From positions 62,001 through 126,000 of the forward strand of contig CAMCXS010000003.1 in the NCBI GenBank assembly GCA_945883495.1: DNA of 64,000 bases, given 5' to 3'. Under the pieces are notes generated by a model. The model was not told the origin of the DNA, ran no database searches, and saw nothing but the letters and a program-made list of their open reading frames with translations. Shown piece by piece: positions 15,252 through 24,103 of this stretch. This DNA comes from Akkermansia muciniphila. GTDB lineage: Bacteria > Verrucomicrobiota > Verrucomicrobiia > Verrucomicrobiales > DEV007. Each line of letters starts with the position of its first letter. The stretch's first letter is position 1. Position numbers and translations under genes: made by a program.

Positions 15252-18200
15252 ATGGTTCAGATGCTTAAGAATATCATCTTCCTCCTGGCGCCCGTGCCGT
15301 GGGTCTTCAAGCTCATGGCGGCGGCGATCTTCACGGGGCTCGGATTCTGGATGGGGTATCTCATTTGGAAAGTGACGGGCGTGGAAAACGAGCGACTGGT
15401 GAAACTGCAAAGTCGGCTTCGGGACGAAGTGGCGGCGTTGAAAGCAAAACTGGAGTCCAGGGGAAGCCAGGCGGCAGTCGCTCAGACCGAAGCGAAGTCC
15501 GGCAAGGCCGATGATTTGACTCGTTTGATTGGAATCACGGCGGAGATTGCGGCGAAGCTCAATGAATCAGGGATCCGGACCTATGAGCAGCTGGCGGAAC
15601 TAGAAGTTCTTTCCGAGCAGGAGCGGAGGCAGTTCGCCGCAACATTTGGCTTGCCCGAGATTAACTTGGATCGTTGGCGTTGGGCCTGGGCGGAGAAAGG
15701 GACCCAGTCCGCGGGGAACAACCCGCCCTCGGCGGCTCTGGAGCCGGTGGATGATCTTACCGCAATCCGCGGAATCACCCCGGAGTTGGCGAGTCGGATG
15801 AATCGCCAAGGCATTCGCCGGTTTGCCCAAATCGCGGCGTGGACAGAGGAAGACGCGCGCCAGTATTCGGTCCGGTTGGGGGTGGGGCGTCAGATCATTG
15901 ACGAGCGATGGGTGGAGCAATGCCGCCGGATTCTCAACTTGCCAGAGCCAGCCGTCGAGACCTTGGACCCGGCGATTCTGGATCAGCTGTTTGTCGGTGA
16001 ACCTGTGCGGTTGGACTCGCGTTTGGGCGTGGTGTATACCCGACGTCCCGAGTTGATGGATGACTTGCAACGCATCGACGGGGTGGGGCCAATGCTGGAA
16101 CAGGAGCTGCACCGCCTCGGCGTGTTCCGGTTCAAGCAGGTCGCGCTTTGGACCCCTGAGCAGGTCAAGGAGTTCGGAGCCAGGCTCAGCTGTTTCCCGG
16201 ACCGGATGGAGCGGGACAAGTTGGTCGAGCAGGCCCGTCTGCTGCACGAGGAGTTCTACAAGCGGGATACGGCGTGGGATGTGGCCGAGCCTCCCCCATT
16301 TGCCTACCAGCAAGTGATCGACGAGGTCTTTGTCCACGAGCCGGTGTCTCATACGCCGCCGTTTGGAATCGTTTACAACACGCCACCAGTGCAGGCGGAT
16401 GACCTTGGACGCATTGAGGGACTTACTCCGGGTGCGGTCGCGGAATTAGGGCGGCTGGGCGTTTACCGTTACCAGCAAATCGCCTACTGGTCGGAAGCGG
16501 ATGTCGCGGGAGTCGCTTCTTGGTTGAGCATTCCGGCGGACCGGATTTACCGGGAAAAGTGGATTCCGCAGGCGCGTCGACTGGCCGAGGCGCAGGAGCG
16601 CGTGGCTGGCCCATCCACCGCCACGCCCACCGATCAGCGCGGCTTGGAGGTGTTGCCGGATCCAGAGCCCGTGGCGATGTCGACTTTGCGATCGATGCCG
16701 CCGGTTGCGGCGAACACGTTGCAAGCATCGAATCCATCGAGCGATCCGACGTTTGAAATCGTGCGCGAACCAGAGCCGATCGCGAGCAACCCCGAGGGGG
16801 CGGAGCTGGATTTGGTGATGGGCTACGTGTTTCGCGCTGGGCGTCCGGGGTTGATTGACGATTTGAAGTTGATCCGTGGGGTCGGTCCAGCGGAAGAGTC
16901 GAAATTGCAGGCAGCAGGCATTTTCCGCTTTTGGCAAATCGCGGGATGGACTCCGTCGCAATCGACCGCCGTGGCGGAACGCTGTCATTTGGGCACGAGG
17001 ATCGACCGGGAGAAGTGGATTTGGCAGGCGAGCAAGCTGGCGATCCTTTCAGACGCTTCGCAGAAGGATTTCTACCGGGCGCGGACCGATGTCGATGCCT
17101 TCGCCGTGGTGGCCCAGGAGTTTGTTGGGGAAGAAGTCCGGTTGGATCGAGATCTGGGGATTCTTTATCCCGAGGCCCCGCTCGTAGTGGATAGCTTGAC
17201 CTTGATTCAAGGGGTGGATCCGGCCTTGGAGGTGGCCCTGCAGCAGTGCGGGATCTACCGGTTCAAGCAGGTCGGCGCCTGGAGCGACGGGAATGTGGGG
17301 GCGGTCGCGGCGCGCCTTGGCGTCGAGAAATCAAGGATCGAACGAGAGAAGTGGGTTTCGCAGGCGGTGAACCTGCAACGCGTGATTTACGCAGCGAGCC
17401 CGGTTTGGGCGGAGGACGAGCCTTCACTGGAAGGATACGGTTACCGGGCGGCGGAGGTCTTCACTGGGGAGCCAGTGCATCTCTCGGAGGACTTGGGAAT
17501 TCTGTATGCGAAGCGTCCGAGCCAAGTCGATGCCCTGTCAAAGATCCGCGGAGTTGACGATGCGTTGGAGGCTCGATTGCATGCCAGCGGAGTGTACCGA
17601 TTCCGTCAAATCGCGAATTGGTCCGCCCGCAACGTAGTTGCCTTTGCTGAATGGTTTGGCTGTCCTCCGGATCGTATTTATCGGGACCGCTGGATTGCGC
17701 AGGCGGCGGAATTGGACCGCACGCTGGTGCCAGAAGCTCCCGTCCCGGCTCCGGTTCAAGAGCCTAGCGAGCCGGAAGTGGATCCGTTTGAGATCTTGGC
17801 CAACTACTTCGCTGGGGAGGCGGACGTGCGAGTGGATCGACGGGCGGGCGTCGTTTATGGGGATCGGCCAGAGATCGTTGATGACTTGACCCTGATTTCC
17901 GGAGTCACACCGGAGTTGCAAGCCCAGTTGAATGAGACTGGGATCTACCGATTTAAGCAGATCAGGCACTGGAGCCCGCGCAACAGCCGTGAGGTGGCTG
18001 GGTTTGCCGGGATCGACCCCTACCGGGTGGGAGCCGAACAGTGGGTGGAACAGGCGGGGCGGCTGGAGAAAGAATTCTACTCCGCGAGCCCAACTTGGTC
18101 GATGCCGCGGCCTTCGCTGGCCGACTATGAGCGGAGAATGCACGAGGCCTACGCGGACGACGCCGTGGGCGCGGATGAGGAGTTGGGGATTCTTTATGCT

Positions 18201-21200
18201 GGGGTGCCGGCCTTGTATGATGACCTGAAGAAGGTCCATGGAATCAGTGAAGAACTAGAGGGGCGCTTAAACGCGACGGGCGTTTATCGTTACAAGCAAA
18301 TCGCCGATTGGGCCGACGCAAACGTGAAGGCCTTTGGGGCGTGGCTGGGAATCCCATCGCACCGCATTTACCAGCAACGCTGGATTGGGCAGGCTGCTCA
18401 GTTGGTCCACAGTCAGCCTTTGGTGCGTTTGGAGGCTAGGGCGCCGATCGTTCTGCATCCTTTGGCGGAAGTGCAGTTTGAGGCGCTGGCCCGGGAGTTT
18501 GGGGATGAGCCAGGGGCGCGCATCGATCGCCAGTTTGGCATTGTGTATGACGATGCACCGTTGATGCAGGATGATTTGAAGCGGTTGCCCGGAGTGACGG
18601 CGGGGATGGAGGAGGTGTTCCACCATCATGGAGTGTTCCGCTTCAAGCAGGTGGCCGCTTGGACGCCAGGGAATGAGGTGGAGTTCGCGCGGGTGCTCGG
18701 AATGTCGCCGGAGCAGTTTCGAGCGGCGCGCTGGCCGGAGCATGCCCGGGGAATGCACGAACAAACGTATCGTAGCAGCGGAGCGTGGACCGTGCGGCGA
18801 CCGGCTCTGGAGGCTTACCAACAGCGGATCGCGGAGCAATTCCCCAACGAGCCGGTTCGGGCGGACGAGGAGCTGGGCATTCTGTATGTGCGACGCCCGG
18901 TGATTGTTGATGATTTGACCCGGATTCAGGGGATCGAACCCGTTTCAGCGGCCCGTCTTCATGCTTCGGGGGTTTATCGGTTCAAGCAGGTGGCAAACTG
19001 GTCTGACACGAATGTCGAGACGTTCGCTCGCTGGATTGGCGTGCCGGTGGAGCGGGTTGCCCACGAGGATTGGGTGGGGCAGTCCGCGGAGCTAGCCAAA
19101 CAGGCTGCCGAGGTCAAGCCGCTCGTCGAGGTCACGGCCGATCCGTTGGCGACGCACTACGCCCAGGAGGCAGGAGTGAGCCGGCGGGAAGATCTGGGCC
19201 ATGTCTACCAGGAAGCTCCGAAGGTGCAGGATGATTTGACGCGGATTCACGGGATCGACAGTGATCTCGCACAAATCTTGCGCCGCAATGGCATTTACCG
19301 GTTTTGGCAAATCGCTCTTTGGTCCACGGACGTGGTGGACATCGTTTCCGGGACCCTGGACTTGGGTAACCGGATCAAGAGGGAGCGGTGGCGTCCGCAG
19401 GCGCGCGTCCTCGCGACTTTGGGATTTGCCGATGAAGAGGGGAGATTTGTGGCTGGGGAGGCCGATCACTTTGCAATCATCGAAAAAGAGTATACGGGAG
19501 AGAGCGGCGTCCGCGCGGATCCACGGTTCGGGATCGTTTATGACCAACGTCCCGTGGTGGTGGACGACCTGTGCAAGATCAGCGGGATCACGTTTGCGAT
19601 CGAAGAGGAGTTGCACCGGCACGGAGTCTACCGGTTCAAGCAAATCGGGCATTGGTCGGATGCGAACGTGGCGGCATTTGCGGAGGCGTGCGGATTGCGC
19701 AAGGAAGAAATCGAGACGGGAAAATGGATTCCGCAGGCGCGATGGCAGCATTTGCGGGTTTACGGCCAAGCCACCAAATGGGCTGAGCCCAAACCGTCGG
19801 TGGATCGCTTCGAGGAGTTGCTCGGTGAGTTGTTCCCAGGGGAAAGCGTCCGCGTGGATGAGAAGTTCGGCTTTGTGTATATCGGCCGGCCCCGGTACAG
19901 AGATGACTTGAGCCAGATCCGTGGCGTTACGGAGGCGTTGGCCCGCCGTTTGACCGCGAGTGGCATTCACAGTTTCCGCCAGGTGGCTTGGTGGTCGGAT
20001 GCGAACGTCCGCTCCATCGGCAAGAAGCTGGGCTTCCAGGCGGAACAAGTGTATCGCGGATCCTGGATCGCTCAGGCGGCCAAGCTGGACGAGGAACGGC
20101 CCGAAGAAGAGCCGGAGGTGGTCGCCGTCAGCGAGGATCCGGAAACCCCAGGTTTTGAGCACGGCTTGGTGACGCATCCTGAGTTGGGCTTGGTGTACAC
20201 CGAGCGACCGGCGATTATCGATGATCTGAAGGTCATCAGTGGCGTCGGGCCGAAGCTGGAGCGGATGCTCAATGGACTTGGCATCTACCGGTTCACGCAG
20301 GTGGCGAGTTGGGACGAGGCCCAGGTGGCGGCGGTTTCCTCCCGGATGCATTTCCGCGAGCGCATTCAGCGCGAACGCTGGGTGGAGCAGGCCAGGGAAT
20401 TGGCCGCTTGGCGCCAGGCGGAGCATCAGGAGAGTTTCTTCGCGCCAGCGCAGTTGGACCAAATTGCAATTGTTGAGCGCGAGTTGCACGACGAGCCGGG
20501 GGCGCGTGTCGATCCATACGTGGGAATTGTCTTCGATCAGGCTCCGCTGGTGGCGGACGATCTGACCGCGATCGATGGCATCGGCAAGCGGATGGAGCGA
20601 GAGCTTCAGGAAAGCGGGATCTACCGTTACGTGCAGCTCGCGAACTGGACGGACGGCAACGTGGCCCACATCGCGGAGAACCTGTCTTGCTTGAAGGACC
20701 GGATCGAACGGGACAAGTGGATTCCGCAGGCGCGCCGGTTGCACCGGGAGACCTACTCCGCGAGTCGGGCGTGGGGCGTGGAACGGCCCTCGTTGGCCGA
20801 TTACCAAGCACGCATCGAGGAAGAGTTTCCTGGGGAAGCGGTGCGTCCGGACGGCGAGCTTGGCATCCTGTACTCCGGATGGCCGAGCCACGTGGATGAT
20901 CTCAAGGAGATCTCCGGCGTGGACGTGAAGTTGGAGCGGGCCCTCAATCAGATGGGGGTTTACTGCGTGAAACAGATCGCCAACTGGTCGGTGGCCAACG
21001 TCGATGCCTTTGCCAAGCAATTGGGGACCTCGCCGCAACGGATTTACCGGGACCGATGGATCTTGCAGGCGTCGAATCTGCCGTGCAAGGAACCGCTGCC
21101 GGTGCAGCCGGTGTATGAAGGGGTCGACATTGACTTGCGACGGGTGCTCTCGGTTCAGCCTGGGCTTGAGCCGGATGAACGGCTCGGTTTTGTCTACACG

Positions 21201-23651
21201 GAGCGGCCGGTGGATGTCGATGCGTTGCATCTGATCAAGGGCTTGGGCTATCGCTTGGAGCAGCAGATCAACAAGCTGGGGGTCTATCGTTTCCGGCAAA
21301 TCGCGAGTTGGTCGGATCCTCAGGTGGAGGAGTTTGGAAGTCGTCTGAAGATCGGGAATCGGATTCGCTCTGCAAATTGGGTGGGACAAGCCCGGGAATG
21401 GGCGGCGCTGAGCGAGGAGGAACGGAGATTTTCGTTCGTGGCCCCCTCGGTGGTGGATCAGGACGCGGCCTTGGAGATCGAGTTCTCCGGGGATGCGGGC
21501 GTGCGGATCGATGAGTTCCTAGGAATCGTTTATGATCGGGTGCCGCCGGTATTGGATGACCTGAACTTGATCAACGGGATCGGGGCCCAAATGGAGCGGG
21601 AGCTGAACGAACTGGGGGTCTACCGGTTCAAGCAAATCGCCCGCTGGTCGGATGCGAACGTCGCGGAATTTGCGCGTCGGCTCTTCTGCCAAAAAGAGCG
21701 GATTGAGCGGGACAAGTGGATCCCACAGGCCAAGCGACTTCTCAAAGTGGTGTATGCGGCTTCCCTGGAATGGGGCGTGAGCAGGCCCGGCGTCGATGAA
21801 CTGGACGGTGTCATCCGCGCGGAGTTCAGCGGGCAGCGTGTCCGGGCGGATAAAGATCACGGCATCGTCTACACGGAACGCCCCTCACGCGGGGATGACC
21901 TCAAGGAAATCCCGGGGATCAGTAGCAAGATCGAGCAGGATCTCAATGCTGCTGGGGTATGGAGATTTCTTCAAATTGCTCGCTGGGCGCCGAGTCATGT
22001 CGAGTCATTCGCCGGGCGCCTGCAAATTCCGGCGGACCGGATTTATCGCGACCGGTGGATACCGAATGCGCAGCAGTTGGCGGGATCGGCCCCGGCCCCG
22101 GCTCCAGTTGCAGCTGCGGCTCCGGCACCCGCTCCCACTCCTGTCCCGGTTGTCCCCGCTTCCGTGAGTGTCGTCGAGAAGCCAGTGGCCCCGGTGGCAC
22201 CGAGTCGAGCGGCAGCGCCTTCGGTCGTGGCCGCTGAACCGGCTGTGGTGGCTCCGCCCGTCTCAGAGCGCGCGACGAATGGAAACGGCAGCAAGGGGCC
22301 GGTTCGGTCTGGTCATGGAGAGACGCGGGGGAGCGTGCTCGATCCGGCGTTGGTAATTGATCCTGACCTTGGTCCGGTGTATCGCGACCGGCCCTCGAAG
22401 ATTGACGATTTGCAGCTCATCGTTGGCGTGGGCCCGGTTTTGGAGCGGCGCCTGCACGCTTGTGGGGTGTATCGCTACCGCCAGATCGCGGACTGGACGC
22501 CTGAGAACGTGGAGAATTACGCGCTGCGCCTCGATGTGGGCGAGCGAATTCAGCGTGAGGAGTGGGTGAAGCAATCCGTGGAACTCGCGGAGTTGGTCGA
22601 GGCCGAAGAGTCCGACGAACTCTTCGTGGCGCCCGCCTGGGTGGATTATAACGCGGTCGTGCGGCAGCACTTTGCCGGGGAAACGGGCCTTCGGGTGGAT
22701 AATCGCTGGGGCATTGTCTACGATCAGAAGCCGGATTGGTTGGATGACCTGAAACAGATTGATGGGATCGGGCCCAAGCTGGAGCGGGTTTTGAACCGGC
22801 ATGGCGTGTACCAGTTCCGGCAGATCTCGCATTGGTCGGACGCGACGGTCTCGGTCTTCGCGGAGGCTCTCGGAGTGTCCAAGGATCGGATCGATCGCGG
22901 GAAATGGGTGCCGCAAGCGCGGCGATTGGAACGGGAGACGGCTCCGGTGGAAACGGAGTGGGGGGATCGCCAGCCGGGGCTCGCGGAATTACAGGAGCGC
23001 GCCGCTCGGGAGTTTACCGGAGAAGACATCGAAGTGGATGAAAGCTATGGGATCGTCTACGTGATCCGGCCGGATGAGGTGGACAACATCAAGCTGGTCA
23101 AAGGCATCGGAGCTACGTTCGCGGAACGATTGCACAGCGTGGGCGTGTATCGCTTCAAGCAGATTGCCCTCTGGGGCGATGGGAACGTCGAAGCATTTGC
23201 CCGCCTCTTGGGCACGCACCGGCACCGGATTTACCGGGAAGGCTGGATCCGCCAGGCGCGGGAGATGGCCAGCGCGAACGCGAGCGGGCCGCGGCGAGCG
23301 GAGCCCGCTCCAGTTGAGCGACCTTTCCGCGGCGAGAGCCGCTTGGAAGATGTGCTGCGCCGTGACTTGCGGGGTGAAGATGCGGTGGTGAATCCCGAGC
23401 TAGGGATCATTTTCCGGACGCCGCCGCGGGAGGTGGATGACCTCAAGAAGATCCGCGGGATCGGCCAGAAACTAGAGAACAGTCTCAACGACCACGGCGT
23501 TTACCAGTTCCGGCAAATCGCGCTTTGGAGCCGGGCCAATGCCGAGGAGTTTTCCCGGCGGTTGGAGTGCTTCGCGGATCGTATGTTCCGGGACCAATGG
23601 ATCGAACAAGCACGTCGCCTGCACTTCGATAAGTATGGGTTGGAAGTTTGA
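15252..23651 (+). CDS. Giant membrane-anchored protein with 24 helix-hairpin-helix (H3TH-like) repeats
   Basis: About 2799 residues. A membrane helix lies at 21-39 (LMAAAIFTGLGFWMGYLIW) and a short coiled coil at about 46-70. Then come 24 units with the core DDLxxIxGIxxxLExxL, GVYRFKQIAxWS and RIxRDxWIxQAxxL. This core matches the flap-endonuclease-like hairpin (COG3743) found singly as a C-terminal extension on some NuoE and L21 proteins. Each unit is introduced by a strand-like G-(I/V)-(V/L)-Y-xx-RP element. The hairpin DNA-binding signature GIGP is kept in only some units. A Pro/Ala-rich linker lies between units 20 and 21. I start at ATG 15252; an upstream in-frame TTG at 15234 is less likely. 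Membrane orientation is unclear. Function is unknown, but the operon with a BON/OmpA protein suggests an envelope scaffold. Confidence 0.85.
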   Translation: MVQMLKNIIFLLAPVPWVFKLMAAAIFTGLGFWMGYLIWKVTGVENERLVKLQSRLRDEVAALKAKLESRGSQAAVAQTEAKSGKADDLTRLIGITAEIAAKLNESGIRTYEQLAELEVLSEQERRQFAATFGLPEINLDRWRWAWAEKGTQSAGNNPPSAALEPVDDLTAIRGITPELASRMNRQGIRRFAQIAAWTEEDARQYSVRLGVGRQIIDERWVEQCRRILNLPEPAVETLDPAILDQLFVGEPVRLDSRLGVVYTRRPELMDDLQRIDGVGPMLEQELHRLGVFRFKQVALWTPEQVKEFGARLSCFPDRMERDKLVEQARLLHEEFYKRDTAWDVAEPPPFAYQQVIDEVFVHEPVSHTPPFGIVYNTPPVQADDLGRIEGLTPGAVAELGRLGVYRYQQIAYWSEADVAGVASWLSIPADRIYREKWIPQARRLAEAQERVAGPSTATPTDQRGLEVLPDPEPVAMSTLRSMPPVAANTLQASNPSSDPTFEIVREPEPIASNPEGAELDLVMGYVFRAGRPGLIDDLKLIRGVGPAEESKLQAAGIFRFWQIAGWTPSQSTAVAERCHLGTRIDREKWIWQASKLAILSDASQKDFYRARTDVDAFAVVAQEFVGEEVRLDRDLGILYPEAPLVVDSLTLIQGVDPALEVALQQCGIYRFKQVGAWSDGNVGAVAARLGVEKSRIEREKWVSQAVNLQRVIYAASPVWAEDEPSLEGYGYRAAEVFTGEPVHLSEDLGILYAKRPSQVDALSKIRGVDDALEARLHASGVYRFRQIANWSARNVVAFAEWFGCPPDRIYRDRWIAQAAELDRTLVPEAPVPAPVQEPSEPEVDPFEILANYFAGEADVRVDRRAGVVYGDRPEIVDDLTLISGVTPELQAQLNETGIYRFKQIRHWSPRNSREVAGFAGIDPYRVGAEQWVEQAGRLEKEFYSASPTWSMPRPSLADYERRMHEAYADDAVGADEELGILYAGVPALYDDLKKVHGISEELEGRLNATGVYRYKQIADWADANVKAFGAWLGIPSHRIYQQRWIGQAAQLVHSQPLVRLEARAPIVLHPLAEVQFEALAREFGDEPGARIDRQFGIVYDDAPLMQDDLKRLPGVTAGMEEVFHHHGVFRFKQVAAWTPGNEVEFARVLGMSPEQFRAARWPEHARGMHEQTYRSSGAWTVRRPALEAYQQRIAEQFPNEPVRADEELGILYVRRPVIVDDLTRIQGIEPVSAARLHASGVYRFKQVANWSDTNVETFARWIGVPVERVAHEDWVGQSAELAKQAAEVKPLVEVTADPLATHYAQEAGVSRREDLGHVYQEAPKVQDDLTRIHGIDSDLAQILRRNGIYRFWQIALWSTDVVDIVSGTLDLGNRIKRERWRPQARVLATLGFADEEGRFVAGEADHFAIIEKEYTGESGVRADPRFGIVYDQRPVVVDDLCKISGITFAIEEELHRHGVYRFKQIGHWSDANVAAFAEACGLRKEEIETGKWIPQARWQHLRVYGQATKWAEPKPSVDRFEELLGELFPGESVRVDEKFGFVYIGRPRYRDDLSQIRGVTEALARRLTASGIHSFRQVAWWSDANVRSIGKKLGFQAEQVYRGSWIAQAAKLDEERPEEEPEVVAVSEDPETPGFEHGLVTHPELGLVYTERPAIIDDLKVISGVGPKLERMLNGLGIYRFTQVASWDEAQVAAVSSRMHFRERIQRERWVEQARELAAWRQAEHQESFFAPAQLDQIAIVERELHDEPGARVDPYVGIVFDQAPLVADDLTAIDGIGKRMERELQESGIYRYVQLANWTDGNVAHIAENLSCLKDRIERDKWIPQARRLHRETYSASRAWGVERPSLADYQARIEEEFPGEAVRPDGELGILYSGWPSHVDDLKEISGVDVKLERALNQMGVYCVKQIANWSVANVDAFAKQLGTSPQRIYRDRWILQASNLPCKEPLPVQPVYEGVDIDLRRVLSVQPGLEPDERLGFVYTERPVDVDALHLIKGLGYRLEQQINKLGVYRFRQIASWSDPQVEEFGSRLKIGNRIRSANWVGQAREWAALSEEERRFSFVAPSVVDQDAALEIEFSGDAGVRIDEFLGIVYDRVPPVLDDLNLINGIGAQMERELNELGVYRFKQIARWSDANVAEFARRLFCQKERIERDKWIPQAKRLLKVVYAASLEWGVSRPGVDELDGVIRAEFSGQRVRADKDHGIVYTERPSRGDDLKEIPGISSKIEQDLNAAGVWRFLQIARWAPSHVESFAGRLQIPADRIYRDRWIPNAQQLAGSAPAPAPVAAAAPAPAPTPVPVVPASVSVVEKPVAPVAPSRAAAPSVVAAEPAVVAPPVSERATNGNGSKGPVRSGHGETRGSVLDPALVIDPDLGPVYRDRPSKIDDLQLIVGVGPVLERRLHACGVYRYRQIADWTPENVENYALRLDVGERIQREEWVKQSVELAELVEAEESDELFVAPAWVDYNAVVRQHFAGETGLRVDNRWGIVYDQKPDWLDDLKQIDGIGPKLERVLNRHGVYQFRQISHWSDATVSVFAEALGVSKDRIDRGKWVPQARRLERETAPVETEWGDRQPGLAELQERAAREFTGEDIEVDESYGIVYVIRPDEVDNIKLVKGIGATFAERLHSVGVYRFKQIALWGDGNVEAFARLLGTHRHRIYREGWIRQAREMASANASGPRRAEPAPVERPFRGESRLEDVLRRDLRGEDAVVNPELGIIFRTPPREVDDLKKIRGIGQKLENSLNDHGVYQFRQIALWSRANAEEFSRRLECFADRMFRDQWIEQARRLHFDKYGLEV
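15510..23620 (+). repeat. 24 protein-level tandem repeats of about 340 bp in the giant gene
   Basis: The first codon of each DDL-like core lies at 15510, 15750, 16059, 16398, 16857, 17190, 17529, 17880, 18219, 18570, 18909, 19230, 19563, 19902, 20220, 20556, 20895, 21219, 21555, 21894, 22404, 22743, 23082 and 23436. Mean spacing is about 345 bp. The copies are diverged at DNA level but strongly alike as protein. Three unit types (A, B, C) recur. Every B-to-C step (16059-16398, 17190-17529, 17880-18219, 18570-18909, 19563-19902, 20556-20895, 21555-21894, 22743-23082) is exactly 339 bp. Steps out of C units vary most, from 318 to 510 bp, because linkers sit there. Confidence 0.9.
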
Positions 23652-23783
23652 GGGAGCGGATTCGCTTCATCAAACGCGAGAAAAAGGTTGCGCGAGCGAG
23701 GTCGTCGTCTACGTTCCTGGCCCGCTATTGAGGGGAGGCGGCGTAGTTGGCTTCCCACATGAGCGGGGCAACACCGAGTCATC

Positions 23784-24020
23784 ATGAGGGCTGAGATCCA
23801 TCCAAAATACCAAGAGACGGCGATTCTCTGCACGTGCGGCGTCTCCTATGACACCCGCTCGACAGTGAAGGACTTGCGGATCGGTATCTGCGCGGCCTGC
23901 CATCCGTTTTTCACTGGAGAACAACGCTTTATCGACACCGCTGGCCGGGTTGAGAAGTTCCAGCAACGCTACGGCGTGCAGCGTGAGAAGCGGAAGGCTC
24001 CCAAGCCGACGGATCTCTAA
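23784..24020 (+). CDS. rpmE: 50S ribosomal protein L31, zinc-binding form
   Basis: 78 residues. L31 sits at the central protuberance of the large subunit. The sequence begins with MRAEIHPKYQ and carries four Cys in the C-x-C and C-x-x-C arrangement (C16, C18, C36, C39; CTCG and CAACHPFFTG), as in the zinc-containing type, followed by the basic tail. It lies 132 bp after the giant repeat gene and 83 bp before prfA. rpmE next to prfA and prmC is a common arrangement. Confidence 0.96.
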   Translation: MRAEIHPKYQETAILCTCGVSYDTRSTVKDLRIGICAACHPFFTGEQRFIDTAGRVEKFQQRYGVQREKRKAPKPTDL

Positions 24021-24103
24021 GAGTCAGCCTTCGCGAGGTTTTCGCTTGATTAGGGCGTTCCTCAAAGGGGATGTTCCGTATCGTCCGGTTTCTCAGAGCG
24101 GAT

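Noticed and set aside
19092-21389. A 765-codon open frame on the reverse strand inside the giant repeat gene
   Set aside because: It is antisense to the hairpin repeats. Its apparent repeats mirror the codon pattern of the sense gene, and it has no start context or known domain.
15510-23620. A CRISPR array or simple DNA tandem repeat
   Set aside because: The period is about 340 bp, copies are diverged at DNA level, and the repeat is conserved as protein in one frame.
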